Shown: positions 7,547 through 23,308, numbered from the stretch's first letter. The stretch: DNA of 64,000 bases from Sphingopyxis microcysteis (GCF_012274265.1 NZ_JAANYY010000002.1:124001-188000), one strand, 5' to 3'. Program-made: numbers and translations. Notes: generated by a model not told the origin, from the sequence alone.

Positions 7547-10075
7547 ATGACCGCAAAATACCCGTCCGCCCGCCGCCGCGCGCAGGCCTCGTCGCTCACC
7601 ATATCGCTTCTTCTGGCCATCGGCGCCACGCCCGCCGCGGCTGAGGAGGTGTCCGCAGCCAATGGCGCGGAAGAGGGCGCGCCGGCCACCGCGCAGATCG
7701 ACGATGACGTCAGCCGCGGCGACATCATCATCGTCACAGCGCGCCGCCGTCAGGAAACCGCGCAGGAAGTGCCGGTCGCGATTTCGGTCATTCGCGGCGA
7801 TTCGATCGAGGCGACGGGCAACTTCAACGTCGTGAAGCTGCAACAGCTCGCCCCGACGCTTCAGGTTTATACCACCAACCCGCGCAACACGTCGGTCAAT
7901 ATTCGCGGCATCGGCGTGCCGTACGGCCTCACCAGCGACGGGTTCGAACAGGGCGTCGGCATCTATGTCGACGACGTCTATAATTCGCGCGTTGCCGCCG
8001 CGACTTTCGACTTTCTCGATGTTGATCAGGTCGAGGTGCTGCGCGGGCCGCAGGGGACGCTCTATGGCAAGAATACCACCGCGGGCGCGATCAACATCAC
8101 GACCAACCAGCCGACCTTCGATTTTGAGGGGCGCGCGGAGGTCAGCGTCGGCAATCTCAACTACCGGCAGGCAAAAGCCGCCGTGTCGGGGCCGCTGACC
8201 GACACGATCGCCGCGCGCATCGCGATCGCCGCGACCAGCCGCCGCGGCACTTTGTTCAACACGCGCACCGATCGCTGGATCAACGAACAGGACAATCTGG
8301 GCCTGCGCGGCCAGCTGCTGTTCCAGCCGAACGACGATTTGTCGATCACGCTGGCTGCCGATTACAGCAAGCAGGATCCCGAATGCTGCGGCACCGCCTT
8401 CGTCCGCGTCGGGCCGACGCAGCGGGCGCTGAACCGGCAGTATGACGCGATCATCGCGCGGCTCCAGGCCCCCAACCCCGGCTATAATTACACGGTTCCC
8501 AGCCGCAATGTGTACGACCGGCTGACCGACATCGATGCCAGCCTGAATGCCGGCAACAAGATTGGCGGCGCGTCGCTGCGCGTCAAATGGGACGTCGGGC
8601 CGGGGACGTTGACGTCGATCACGGCGTGGCGCTTCTGGGACTGGTTACCGGAGAATGACCGCGATTTCACCGGCGCTTCGGTCGTGGCGCGGTCGCAAAA
8701 TCCGTCGCAGCAAGACCAGTACAGCCAGGAATTCCGCTACAATTACGAGGGCGACCGGGTCGATTTCGTCGTCGGTCTGTTCGGGTTCAAGCAGCGTATC
8801 GATACGCAGGGCACCGAGCAGCAGGGTATCGACGCGACACGTTACAGCCTCGCGCCGTCGACCGACCCCAACAATATCTATAACCGGCCCGAGGTGCTGA
8901 ACGGCCTGACCGCCAGCAACACCCAGTTTTTGAAAGCCGACAGCGCGGCCCTCTATGGGCAGGTGAGTTACAAACTGACCCCCGAACTGACGATCCAGCC
9001 GGGCATCCGCATCAATTATGACAAGAAGCAGGGCTTTTATCAGCGCGTGGTGACCACGGGTGCGGGGCAGGTGATTGCCAGTTGCGCGCCTGCGGCGACG
9101 GCGGGCAATGCGGTGCTCACCGCACAGTGCGGGGTTTACCAGCCGCAGCTGACCGAGCCGTCGGTCAGCGACTGGAATTTCAGCTATGACCTCAACATAA
9201 ACTACAAGCTCGCGCCCGACGTGCTGGCCTACGCCACTTACGCCAAAAGCTTCAAGACCGTCGGGATCAACCAGAATGGCTTGCCGCTCGATACAAACAA
9301 CCAGCCGGTGCTGAGTGCCAGCACTGTGAAGCCGGAATCGGTCAATCATTTCGAAATCGGGCTCAAGACGCAGTTCCTGAACCGTCTCGCGACCTTCAAC
9401 CTCACCGCCTTCCGCACCGAGATCAAGAATTTCCAGGCGACCGTGAACGGCGGTCAGTTCGGGACGGTGCGCGGCTATCTGGCGAACGCCGAAAAAGTGG
9501 TGTCGCAGGGTATCGAGGCAGACTTCAAGATCCGTACCAGCGACCGGTTCACGGCCTATGCGAATGGCGCCTATACCGATGCGAAATACAAATCGTTCAC
9601 CAACGCGCCGTGCCCGCCCGAACTGTCCGGCGGGACGTTCCAGCCTGCCAATGCGGCGCCCGATTATTCGCAGCCAGGGATCCCCGGCGCGCTCAGCCCG
9701 CGCCAGTGCGACATTTCGGGCGCCGACCTGCCCGGCGTATCCAAATGGGCGTTTTCCTATGGCGCGGAAACCAACATCCCCGCCACGCTGCTCGCGAAGG
9801 ACGGTCAGCTCTATCTCGGCGTCGACGGCAATTATCGCTCGCGCTGGAATTCGAACGCGTCGCCGTCGATCTACACGGACGTAAAGGGCTATGCGCTGAC
9901 CAATTTCCGCGTCGGGTTTCGCGCTGACGGGTTCGATATTTTCGGTTGGGTCCGCAACGCCTTTGACGTCGATTATATCGAAACGCTGCAGGTGGCGCCG
10001 GGCAATGTCGGACTGATTGCGGGCCAGCCGGGCGATCCGCGGACCTGGGGCGGAACGGTCAAGTTCAATTTCTGA
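7547..10075 (+). CDS. TonB-dependent receptor
   Basis: An 842-aa outer-membrane active transporter. ATG 7547 follows an AGGAAA site and gives a cleavable signal peptide ending near residue 32 (TPAAAEE). A TonB-box-like DIIIVTARRR follows, then the plug domain (VPVAISVIRGDSIEATG, VNIRGIGVPYG, VEVLRGPQGTLYGKNTTAGAINI) and a 22-strand barrel ending in Phe (GGTVKFNF). The large sphingomonad family is mostly uncharacterised. The substrate cannot be deduced, though proximity to a YezD-like gene makes a sulfur-containing ligand a reasonable guess. Confidence 0.93.
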   Translation: MTAKYPSARRRAQASSLTISLLLAIGATPAAAEEVSAANGAEEGAPATAQIDDDVSRGDIIIVTARRRQETAQEVPVAISVIRGDSIEATGNFNVVKLQQLAPTLQVYTTNPRNTSVNIRGIGVPYGLTSDGFEQGVGIYVDDVYNSRVAAATFDFLDVDQVEVLRGPQGTLYGKNTTAGAINITTNQPTFDFEGRAEVSVGNLNYRQAKAAVSGPLTDTIAARIAIAATSRRGTLFNTRTDRWINEQDNLGLRGQLLFQPNDDLSITLAADYSKQDPECCGTAFVRVGPTQRALNRQYDAIIARLQAPNPGYNYTVPSRNVYDRLTDIDASLNAGNKIGGASLRVKWDVGPGTLTSITAWRFWDWLPENDRDFTGASVVARSQNPSQQDQYSQEFRYNYEGDRVDFVVGLFGFKQRIDTQGTEQQGIDATRYSLAPSTDPNNIYNRPEVLNGLTASNTQFLKADSAALYGQVSYKLTPELTIQPGIRINYDKKQGFYQRVVTTGAGQVIASCAPAATAGNAVLTAQCGVYQPQLTEPSVSDWNFSYDLNINYKLAPDVLAYATYAKSFKTVGINQNGLPLDTNNQPVLSASTVKPESVNHFEIGLKTQFLNRLATFNLTAFRTEIKNFQATVNGGQFGTVRGYLANAEKVVSQGIEADFKIRTSDRFTAYANGAYTDAKYKSFTNAPCPPELSGGTFQPANAAPDYSQPGIPGALSPRQCDISGADLPGVSKWAFSYGAETNIPATLLAKDGQLYLGVDGNYRSRWNSNASPSIYTDVKGYALTNFRVGFRADGFDIFGWVRNAFDVDYIETLQVAPGNVGLIAGQPGDPRTWGGTVKFNF

Positions 10076-10102
10076 CCCGGCCCATTCGCCGGACACAGAG
10101 AA

Positions 10103-10132
10103 GGGGGCGTTCCGCGAGGAGCGCCCCCTTTT
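10103..10132 (+). terminator. Rho-independent terminator after the TonB receptor
   Basis: An 11-bp stem (GGGGGCGTTCC at 10103-10113 pairing with GGAGCGCCCCC at 10118-10128) closes a GCGA tetraloop and is followed by TTTT. It lies 27 bp after the receptor stop. Confidence 0.85.
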
Positions 10133-10148
10133 CGTGCGGGCTGATCGA

Positions 10149-10292
10149 TCAGCGCTGCTGCTGGTTGCCGCGGTCCTGATCGGAACGCTGGCCGCCTTGC
10201 TGGCGATCCTGGCCGCCATCCTGCTGTTGCTGCTGCTTGCGGCGTTGTTCTTCGTCGCGTTGCTGCTGCTCGTTGGGGTTTTGGTTGGCCAC
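10149..10292 (-). CDS. Small Gln/Arg-rich hydrophilic protein
   Basis: A 47-aa reading frame starting at GTG 10292 with a GGAGAG ribosome site just upstream. The product begins VANQNPNEQQQRDEEQRRK and is almost entirely Gln, Asn, Asp, Arg and Gly, with no hydrophobic segment, so it is probably disordered. Comparable short Q-rich proteins are seen in sphingomonads but have no known role. The minus-strand orientation toward the TonB receptor terminator, and the divergent katG, are consistent with an independent gene. It could still be a chance frame in a repetitive CTG tract. Confidence 0.5.
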   Translation of the reverse strand: MANQNPNEQQQRDEEQRRKQQQQQDGGQDRQQGGQRSDQDRGNQQQR

Positions 10293-12851
<2,559 letters not shown>

Positions 12852-12882
12852 TCGGCACCAGCCGCACAGACGACGGGTCGCG

Positions 12883-12927
12883 GACCCGCCCCCGGGGACA
12901 TGGGCCTGGGGGCGGGTCTTTTCTTTG
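12883..12927 (+). terminator. Rho-independent terminator after katG
   Basis: A perfect 11-bp stem, GACCCGCCCCC (12883-12893) with GGGGGCGGGTC (12908-12918), is followed by TTTTCTTT. It starts 31 bp after the katG stop. Confidence 0.9.
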
Positions 12928-12988
12928 GTGTGGCAACAGGGCTTGCGTGCTGGCGTCGGCGGGCGTCAGAGCCCCGGCAGCGCGTTCC

Positions 12989-13405
12989 TTACCGATAGAT
13001 CAGATAGGCCGCGACAATCGCCGCGAGCAAAAAGCCGCGCAGGATCAAGCCATTGCGGAGCGAATGGCCTTCAAGATGGGATTGCAGGTCCGCCGGTATC
13101 GGCATCGGCCGGGTGGCGGATACGTCGGCGCCGCCGGTGTTGCCGACGGGCACCCAACCCGCGAGGTGAAAGGGGCCCGCGCCGATCAACCGGACAAGCT
13201 GACCGCGCGCCTCTTTCGCGTCCGACCGTTTCAGGGCAAGCCGCAACATATGATAATGCGTTCGGATATGGGTCACATACCAGCGCTGGCCCAGGATATG
13301 GGCGCGTTCCAGATGCCGGGCAGCGAGGGCAAAGTCGCCTGCCGCTTCGGCTGATCGGGCGGACGCCATTTCGCTGGCAAAGGCTGCTTTGACCGCCGAT
13401 TTCAT
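12989..13405 (-). CDS. DUF3703 family membrane-anchored protein
   Basis: A 138-aa protein of unknown function. The start ATG 13405 (MKSAVKAAF) has GGAGGT 7 bp upstream and was preferred to an upstream TTG. The central region AARHLERAHILGQRWYVTHIRTHYHML is characteristic of DUF3703: a helical, His/Tyr-rich segment. A C-terminal hydrophobic helix (LILRGFLLAAIVAAYLIY) predicts membrane anchoring. It is convergent with katG and divergent from the IspZ-like gene. Confidence 0.75.
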   Translation of the reverse strand: MKSAVKAAFASEMASARSAEAAGDFALAARHLERAHILGQRWYVTHIRTHYHMLRLALKRSDAKEARGQLVRLIGAGPFHLAGWVPVGNTGGADVSATRPMPIPADLQSHLEGHSLRNGLILRGFLLAAIVAAYLIYR

Positions 13406-13588
13406 AACGAACACCTCCAAAGTGGGTGCTTGGGGCTACCACAGAAATTGGGTTTCGATCGAGAACCTAATCATACCGGTACATGGCGTGCCGCCCATGT
13501 TAACAGCGTAAATTTATACTTGACCGCATCGGTCTCGTCGATCAATGTTTACGGCGAAAACATTTGATTCGCGACAAGAGGATGCGGC

Positions 13589-14167
13589 ATGCGAACTTTG
13601 CTCTACGCGATCGGCCCGATGCTCTTCGATTCGCTGGGTGTCATCCTTTTTGCGGTGCTGCTGGCGACCGGGGCGGGGATCCTGGTTGCGACGGTGGCCG
13701 GCACGGCGGTTGCGCTGGCGGTCGTCGGCTATGAACTGGTGCGCGGGCGCAAGGTTGCGGCGCTGCAATGGATCAGCCTGGCATCGGTACTCTTCGCTGC
13801 GGCCGCGACGCTCTTTACCGGCGACCCGCGCTTTGTGATGGCGAAGCCGACGATCGTCTATCTGATCGTCGGCAGCGTGATGCTGCGCAAAGGCTGGCTC
13901 AATCGCTACATCCCGCCCGAGCAACTGGCGTTGGTCGGCGATGTGATGGAGCGGTTCGGCATGATCTGGTCGGCGATGATGTTTGCGAGCGCAGGGTTAA
14001 ACCTGATCATCGCGATTTTCTTCACCGCCTGGTGGCCGCTGTTCATCGGCGTTTTTCCGCTGGCATCGAAATTCGGGCTGTTCGCGATCCATGTCGCGGT
14101 GGTGCATTTTGTAATGAAGGCCCGGCTGCGGCGAGTGGACGGCGAGTCTGCGCCCGCTGGGATATGA
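13589..14167 (+). CDS. Septation protein IspZ/YciB-like inner-membrane protein
   Basis: A 192-aa polytopic inner-membrane protein with about five to six hydrophobic segments. GDPRFVMAKPTIVYLIVGS resembles the conserved FIKxKPTIIY motif of the IspZ/YciB family, whose members influence cell envelope synthesis and division. It is more divergent than a typical alphaproteobacterial IspZ, so it may be a paralogue rather than the main copy. It is monocistronic, and a REP-like palindrome starts 17 bp after its stop. Confidence 0.72.
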   Translation: MRTLLYAIGPMLFDSLGVILFAVLLATGAGILVATVAGTAVALAVVGYELVRGRKVAALQWISLASVLFAAAATLFTGDPRFVMAKPTIVYLIVGSVMLRKGWLNRYIPPEQLALVGDVMERFGMIWSAMMFASAGLNLIIAIFFTAWWPLFIGVFPLASKFGLFAIHVAVVHFVMKARLRRVDGESAPAGI

Positions 14168-14183
14168 TCTTCCTCGACCTCAT

Positions 14184-14261
14184 CGTCATCCCGGCGAAGG
14201 CCGGGATCTCGCCAGTGCGGCAATCCGATAGGGTGAGATCCCGGCCTTCGCCGGGATGACG
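14184..14261. repeat. REP-like palindrome, copy 1
   Basis: Two 27-bp arms (14184-14210 and 14235-14261) are perfect reverse complements around a 24-bp centre. Each arm also contains its own small hairpin (CCCGGCGAAGGCCGGG). The same arm recurs at 17050 and 17978. It lies between convergent ispZ-like and lysC genes and could also end transcription. Confidence 0.9.
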
Positions 14262-14306
14262 GAAAAGGGTTTTCGACGCTGAGAACTGGCTCGCCGCGAG
14301 AAGGGG

Positions 14307-15554
14307 TCAGTCAGCATCCAGCCCATAGGCCGTGTGCAGCACGCGCACCGCAAGCTCCGTTTCATCCTCGTCGATCAGCACGCTGACCTTGATCTCGCTG
14401 GTCGAGATCGCCTGGATGTTGATCCCTCTATCCGCAAGCGCGCGGAACATCGTGCTCGCGACCCCCGCGTGGCTCTTCATGCCGACGCCGACGACGCTGA
14501 TCTTGGCGACCTTGTCGTCGCTGATGATGCGGTTGAAACCGATCTTTTCCTTCGCGCCCTCGAGCAAGTCGATCGAGCGCAGCAAGTCAGTGGCGGGAAC
14601 GGTGAAGGTCACGTCGGTCTCGCCCTTGTCGCGGCCGACGTTCTGGATGATCATATCGACGTTGATCCCGGCCGCGGCGAGCGGACCAAAGATGTTGGCC
14701 ACCGCGCCCGGCTTGTCGGGGACGCGCGTGACAATGATCTTCGCTTCATTCTTGTCGTGGGCGATGCCGGTGATCAGCTGCCGTTCCATCTGATGTTCCT
14801 CTATTTCCTCGTCGCTGACGATCATCGTGCCTTTTTTGGGAGCCTCGTCGCCTTCGACGAAACTCGAGAGCACCTGCACGCGCACGCCCTCTTTCATCGC
14901 CAGCCCGACCGAGCGGGTTTGCAGCACCTTGGCACCGACGCTCGCGAGTTCGAGCATTTCTTCATAGGTCACATAATCGAGCTTGCGCGCGCGCGCGACG
15001 ATGCGCGGGTCGGTGGTATAGACGCCGTCGACATCGGTGTAGATGTCGCAGCGGTCGGCCTTCAGCGCCGCCGCAACCGCCACGGCACTCGTGTCCGATC
15101 CGCCGCGGCCGAGCGTCGAAACGCGGCCGTCGTCCATCAGCCCCTGAAAGCCCGGAATCACTGCGACCTCACCGCGCGCCATCGCGGCGCCGAGCGCGCC
15201 GGTGTCGATGTCGGCGATGCGCGCGCGCGCGTGCGCTTCCTCGGTGCGGATCGGGAGCTGCCAGCCGAGCCAGCTGCGCGCGGGGGTGCCCATCGCCTGC
15301 AAGGTCAGCGCGAGCAGGCCCGAGGTGATCTGCTCGCCCGCCGCGACGACGACGTCATATTCGGCGGGGTCGTAGCGCGGATTGGCCTCGCGGCAGAAAT
15401 TGACGAGCCGGTCGGTTTCGCCTGCCATGGCCGAGACGACGACCGCGACCTGGTTACCGTTCGCTACTTCGCGCGCGACGAGTTTCGCCACGGTGCGAAT
15501 CCGCTCGGTGCCCGCCATCGACGTGCCCCCGAATTTCATCACGATCCGCGCCAT
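14307..15554 (-). CDS. lysC: Aspartate kinase
   Basis: A 415-aa enzyme that phosphorylates aspartate, the first step to lysine, threonine, methionine and diaminopimelate. The N-terminal kinase motif KFGGTSMAG is at residues 7-15, followed by VVVSAMAGETDRLV and LGRGGSDTSAVAVA. The C-terminal half contains two ACT domains (TRVPDKPGAVANIFGPLAAAGINVDMI and GVGMKSHAGVASTMFRALADRGINIQAISTSE) for lysine/threonine feedback. The ATG at 15554 fits family length; the open frame extends upstream without similarity. It is divergent from ubiG across 160 bp, an arrangement common in alphaproteobacteria. Confidence 0.95.
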   Translation of the reverse strand: MARIVMKFGGTSMAGTERIRTVAKLVAREVANGNQVAVVVSAMAGETDRLVNFCREANPRYDPAEYDVVVAAGEQITSGLLALTLQAMGTPARSWLGWQLPIRTEEAHARARIADIDTGALGAAMARGEVAVIPGFQGLMDDGRVSTLGRGGSDTSAVAVAAALKADRCDIYTDVDGVYTTDPRIVARARKLDYVTYEEMLELASVGAKVLQTRSVGLAMKEGVRVQVLSSFVEGDEAPKKGTMIVSDEEIEEHQMERQLITGIAHDKNEAKIIVTRVPDKPGAVANIFGPLAAAGINVDMIIQNVGRDKGETDVTFTVPATDLLRSIDLLEGAKEKIGFNRIISDDKVAKISVVGVGMKSHAGVASTMFRALADRGINIQAISTSEIKVSVLIDEDETELAVRVLHTAYGLDAD

Positions 15555-15714
15555 CTCGCCCCGCTTTCCTGAACCGGTTTCAACCGCGACTTTTCCAAGC
15601 ATTTCCGCGGCGCTCGCGTCGTTACGGAAGGGGAGGTGCAATGGCAAGCATGAGAACCTATGCGCGCGATAGAATTTCTTGCGCCGCGGAAGGCGGAGTG
15701 CCACATCGCGAGGC

Positions 15715-16440
15715 ATGAGCGCCGCGACGATCAATCCGAATGAAGCCGCCCATTTCGGCGCGCTTGCCGCCGACTGGTGGGACCCGCACGGTTCGTCGGC
15801 GATGCTGCACAAGCTCAATCCGGTCCGCCTCGCCTATATCCGCGACCAGATCGATGCGCATTGGCACGTCGATGCGCGTGAACGTCACCCGCTTGCGGGG
15901 CGCAGCGCGCTCGACGTCGGTTGCGGCGCGGGACTCCTCGCCGAACCGCTCGCGCGGATGGGCGCGCAGGTGACGGGCGTCGATGCGGCGCCCGAGAATA
16001 TCGCCGCGGCGCGGGGTCATGCGGCGGGGCAGGGGCTGGCGATCAGCTATTTTGCCGGCGAACTCGCCGCGCTGCCGCCCGCGACTTTCGACCTCGTCAC
16101 CTCGATGGAGGTCGTCGAGCATGTCACCGATCCCGCCGCCTTCATCGGCGAACTTGCGGGTCGGCTCGGACCCGGCGGGCTGATGATCCTGTCGACCCCG
16201 AATCGCACGATGCTGTCGAAACTGCTGCTCGTCGAGGCGGCCGAGCGCGTCGGTGCGGTGCCGCGCGGGACGCACGACTGGGACCAGTTTCTGAAGCCCG
16301 AGGAACTGACCAACCTGCTCGAAAGCGCGGGGCTTGAGGTGATCGACCGCACCGGCCTGTCGCCGTCAGCAGCCAAGGGCTTCAAGCTCGGCGGCAGCGA
16401 GGCGCTCAACTATCTGGTCGCGGCAAGGTGGCCGGCGTAA
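15715..16440 (+). CDS. ubiG: Ubiquinone biosynthesis O-methyltransferase UbiG
   Basis: A 241-aa SAM-dependent methyltransferase performing both O-methylations in ubiquinone synthesis. The N-terminal signature NPNEAAHFGALAADWWDPHGSSAMLHKLNPVRL is diagnostic. The SAM-binding motif LDVGCGAGLLAEPLARMG is near residues 64-81, and the membrane-associated region and C-terminal DRTGLSPSAAKGFKLG are present. Start ATG 15715 follows a GCGAGG site. Its stop overlaps the following gene by 13 bp, suggesting translational coupling. Confidence 0.95.
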   Translation: MSAATINPNEAAHFGALAADWWDPHGSSAMLHKLNPVRLAYIRDQIDAHWHVDARERHPLAGRSALDVGCGAGLLAEPLARMGAQVTGVDAAPENIAAARGHAAGQGLAISYFAGELAALPPATFDLVTSMEVVEHVTDPAAFIGELAGRLGPGGLMILSTPNRTMLSKLLLVEAAERVGAVPRGTHDWDQFLKPEELTNLLESAGLEVIDRTGLSPSAAKGFKLGGSEALNYLVAARWPA

Positions 16441-17030
16441 GCCGCGACCCCCGCGTCGACGCCTATATCGCGAAGGCGCAACCCTTTGCGCAGCCGATCC
16501 TGACCCATTTGCGCGAACTGTTACATAGCCATGCGCCGGGCGTGGAAGAGACGCTCAAATGGGGCGTCCCGCATTTTGTGCTGAACGGACAGAATCTGGC
16601 CGGCATGGCGGCGTTCAAGGAACATGCGACCTTTGGTTTCTGGCGCGACGAGGATGTCACCGGCTCGCCGCGTGACACCGGGGCGATAGGCAGCATGGGG
16701 CGGCTCGCGTCGCTGGCCGACCTGCCGGGCGACGAGGCGATGGCCGACTATATCCGGAAGGCCGCGGCGCTGTGCGCCGAGGGCAAGCCCAAACGCGCGG
16801 CGCCGAAACGAAAGGCGGCGCTCGACCTGCCCGACGATCTAGGCGCTGCGCTCAAGGTCAATCCCACGGCACAAGGGCATTGGGACGCCTTCTCGCCCGG
16901 CAAGCGCCGCGACTATATCGAATGGGTGCTCGAGGCGAAGCGCGAGGAAACGCGGGTCAAACGCATCGAAACGATCGTCGCACAGGTCGCCGAGGGCAAG
17001 GATCGGAACTGGAAATACAAAAGCTGCTGA
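16428..17030 (+). CDS. YdeI/DUF1801 family protein
   Basis: A 200-aa protein starting at GTG 16428 inside the end of ubiG. The N-terminal DUF1801 domain (LRELLHSHAPGVEETLKWGVPHFVLNGQNLAGMAAFKEHATFGFW) is followed by a basic linker and the C-terminal bacteriocin-protection/OmdA-type segment (NPTAQGHWDAFSPGKRRDYIEWVLEAKREETRVKRI). The fold is known, the molecular role is not; YdeI proteins in enterobacteria affect peptide resistance. The coupling to ubiG is positional only. Confidence 0.82.
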   Translation: MAGVSRDPRVDAYIAKAQPFAQPILTHLRELLHSHAPGVEETLKWGVPHFVLNGQNLAGMAAFKEHATFGFWRDEDVTGSPRDTGAIGSMGRLASLADLPGDEAMADYIRKAAALCAEGKPKRAAPKRKAALDLPDDLGAALKVNPTAQGHWDAFSPGKRRDYIEWVLEAKREETRVKRIETIVAQVAEGKDRNWKYKSC

Positions 17031-17049
17031 GCCCCAGCCGAAGCAACAT

Positions 17050-17127
17050 CGTCATCCCGGCGAAGGCCGGGATCTCACCCTCTCGTCCTGCCGCACCGGC
17101 GAGATCCCGGCCTTCGCCGGGATGACG
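17050..17127. repeat. REP-like palindrome, copy 2
   Basis: Arms 17050-17076 and 17101-17127 match copy 1 exactly over 27 bp, with a different 24-bp centre. It follows the YdeI-like gene stop by 19 bp. Confidence 0.9.
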
Positions 17128-17149
17128 GACAGAGCGGGAGATGCCGAAG

Positions 17150-17240
17150 CGTCGCCCCCGCGAAGGCGGGGGCCGTTGGCAACCTAAAGCAGCGACGTAG
17201 TGACAAGCCGACTGCGGCCCCCGCCTTCGCGGGGGCGACG
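17150..17240. repeat. REP-like palindrome, second class
   Basis: A related but distinct element: arms 17150-17175 and 17215-17240 share the 5' CGTC and the central GCGAAGGC core of the other class, but have poly-C/poly-G flanks (GCCCCCGCGAAGGCGGGGGC). The arms are perfect reverse complements over 26 bp. It lies 22 bp after copy 2, immediately before the GST 3' end. Confidence 0.9.
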
Positions 17241-17241
17241 T

Positions 17242-17913
17242 TTAAAAGTCGACATCCTCATAATATTTCGGCGGCGTCACGATCTCCATCCGCTCGGCCA
17301 GCAGCGGGCGGAAGCTCGGGCGCGATTTCAGCCCTGAATACCAGCCCTTGGTTTGCTCGTGTCCGGTCCAGTCGATCCCGCCGAGATAGTCGGCGACCGA
17401 GATATGCGCCGCCGCGGTCAGGTCGGCGAGGCTCATCGTTGCGCCCGCCAGCCAAGTGCGGTGATCGATCAGATAGTCGACATAGTCGAGATGGTTGTTC
17501 GCCGCCTTCATCGCCTCGCGCAGCGCGCCGCCATCGGGAGGCTGGCGGTGGACGATGCGCTTTTGCATCCGTTCGAACAGCAAGGGGCCGGTGACTTCAT
17601 AATAGAAGTCATGGTCGAACCATGCGGTCAGCCGGCGGATCTCGGCGCGGTTCGCCGCGGTGCCGTTGATCATCGCCTTGCCTTCGACAGTTTCCTCGAA
17701 ATATTCGGCGATCGCCATGCTGTCGATCAGTACCTGGCCGCGCGCCTGATCCACCATAACCGGGGTGCGCCCCGCCGGATTGAGGTCGATGAATTCGTCG
17801 CGGCGTTCCCACGGCGATTCGCGCACCAATTCATAACCGACGCCCTTTTCGCCCAGTAGCAGGCGAACCTTGCGCGAAAAGGGACAGAGCGGGAATTGAT
17901 AGAGTTGCCACAT
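17242..17913 (-). CDS. Glutathione S-transferase family protein
   Basis: A 223-aa cytosolic GST-fold protein. The N-terminal thioredoxin-like domain has MWQLYQFPLCPFSRKVRLLLGEKG, with Cys in the usual active-site position, and the cis-Pro loop NPAGRTPVMVD. The C-terminal helical domain (residues ~85-200) contains TWLAGATMSLADLTAAAHISVADYLGGIDW with the N-capping Ser/Asp. ATG 17913 matches the family start, but no clear Shine-Dalgarno is visible. The substrate is unknown. Confidence 0.88.
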   Translation of the reverse strand: MWQLYQFPLCPFSRKVRLLLGEKGVGYELVRESPWERRDEFIDLNPAGRTPVMVDQARGQVLIDSMAIAEYFEETVEGKAMINGTAANRAEIRRLTAWFDHDFYYEVTGPLLFERMQKRIVHRQPPDGGALREAMKAANNHLDYVDYLIDHRTWLAGATMSLADLTAAAHISVADYLGGIDWTGHEQTKGWYSGLKSRPSFRPLLAERMEIVTPPKYYEDVDF

Positions 17914-17977
17914 GGTTTCGGCATAGCGGCAGCGGGGCGCCGCGCGCAACGCCCGATGCGGGACTTATCCGTAGTTT

Positions 17978-18055
17978 CGTCATCCCGGCGAAGGCCGGGG
18001 TCTCTCGCTCTCGTCGGAACGCACCGGCGAGATCCCGGCCTTCGCCGGGATGACG
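17978..18055. repeat. REP-like palindrome, copy 3
   Basis: Arms 17978-18004 and 18029-18055 match copies 1 and 2, except for one A-to-G change in the left arm. It lies between the 5' side of the GST gene and the 3' end of the next minus-strand gene. Confidence 0.9.
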
Positions 18056-18067
18056 AAAAAGGAGACG

Positions 18068-18505
18068 TTAACGGCGCGCCGCTTCGCGTTCGCGTTCCCA
18101 CTGCGCGGCCATATCGCGCGCCATATCCTTGAGCACGGGGGCGTAAACCGCCAGCGCCGCGGCGGCCTGTCCCGCCATCCGGGTCGTGGCGCGCACATCG
18201 GCGCCCATCCGGTCGGCATAATCGGGGTCGCGGCCCGCGACCTCGCCCAGCGTCGCGTCGCGCGGGATATAGGCGGCGTCGGAATCGGGATCGACGCGCG
18301 CGACCGCCTCAGCGAGTGGGCCGACGGGTATCTGCATCAGCGCGCCGACGATCGCGGTGATCGTGTCGGCCATCCGGTCCTGCGTAGCGGGGTCGTTCAG
18401 CGTCGCAACGGCATCGCGCATTTGGCCATCGGCAGCGGCAGCGGCAGCGGGCAGCGGCGCGGCGAGCGCGAGGAGGGGAAGGGCGATCAGGGCGAGGCGG
18501 GGCAT
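18068..18505 (-). CDS. Exported Ala-rich hypothetical protein
   Basis: A 145-aa protein. ATG 18505 gives a clear Sec signal peptide (MPRLALIALPLLALAAPLPAAAAA) with predicted cleavage near residue 25. The mature part is helical with VATLNDPATQDRMADTITAIVGALMQIPVGPLAEAV, a motif recurring in small sphingomonad periplasmic proteins of unknown function. No enzymatic motif is seen. Confidence 0.7.
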   Translation of the reverse strand: MPRLALIALPLLALAAPLPAAAAAADGQMRDAVATLNDPATQDRMADTITAIVGALMQIPVGPLAEAVARVDPDSDAAYIPRDATLGEVAGRDPDYADRMGADVRATTRMAGQAAAALAVYAPVLKDMARDMAAQWEREREAARR

Positions 18506-18626
18506 GATTCCATCCTTTCGAAGGACGTATGGTTCATCGAAGCGGCGTCCGTAGCGGATCGACGCTTTCGCCCCGGTGAACGCGAGTGAGGCTTGCGATG
18601 AACCGCGGCAACGACGCGGTAAACGA

Positions 18627-18760
18627 TCCTCCCTGTGGCGCAGCCATGGGGAGGTGGCAGCGCGAAGCGCTGACGGAGGGGCCATGGCGCTGCCGGTGCG
18701 GCCCCTCCACCACCCGCTTCGCGGGCGGTCCCCCTCCCCATCGCTACGCGACAGGGAGGA
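18627..18760. repeat. Long imperfect palindrome downstream of gltB
   Basis: Outer arms TCCTCCCTGT (18627-18636) and ACAGGGAGGA (18751-18760) match exactly, and inside them GGGGAGG...CCTCCCC and GGAGGGGCC...GGCCCCTCC also pair. The whole 134 bp can fold as one branched hairpin and ends 2 bp before the gltB stop, so it could act as a terminator or be an insertion-derived (MITE/REP-type) element. Confidence 0.75.
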
Positions 18761-18761
18761 A

Positions 18762-23291
<4,530 letters not shown>

Positions 23292-23308
23292 GATGTTCGT
23301 CCTGTGGC

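Noticed and set aside
14184-18055. The REP repeats as a CRISPR array
   Set aside because: The repeats are palindromes separated by genes, with no regular spacers and no cas genes.
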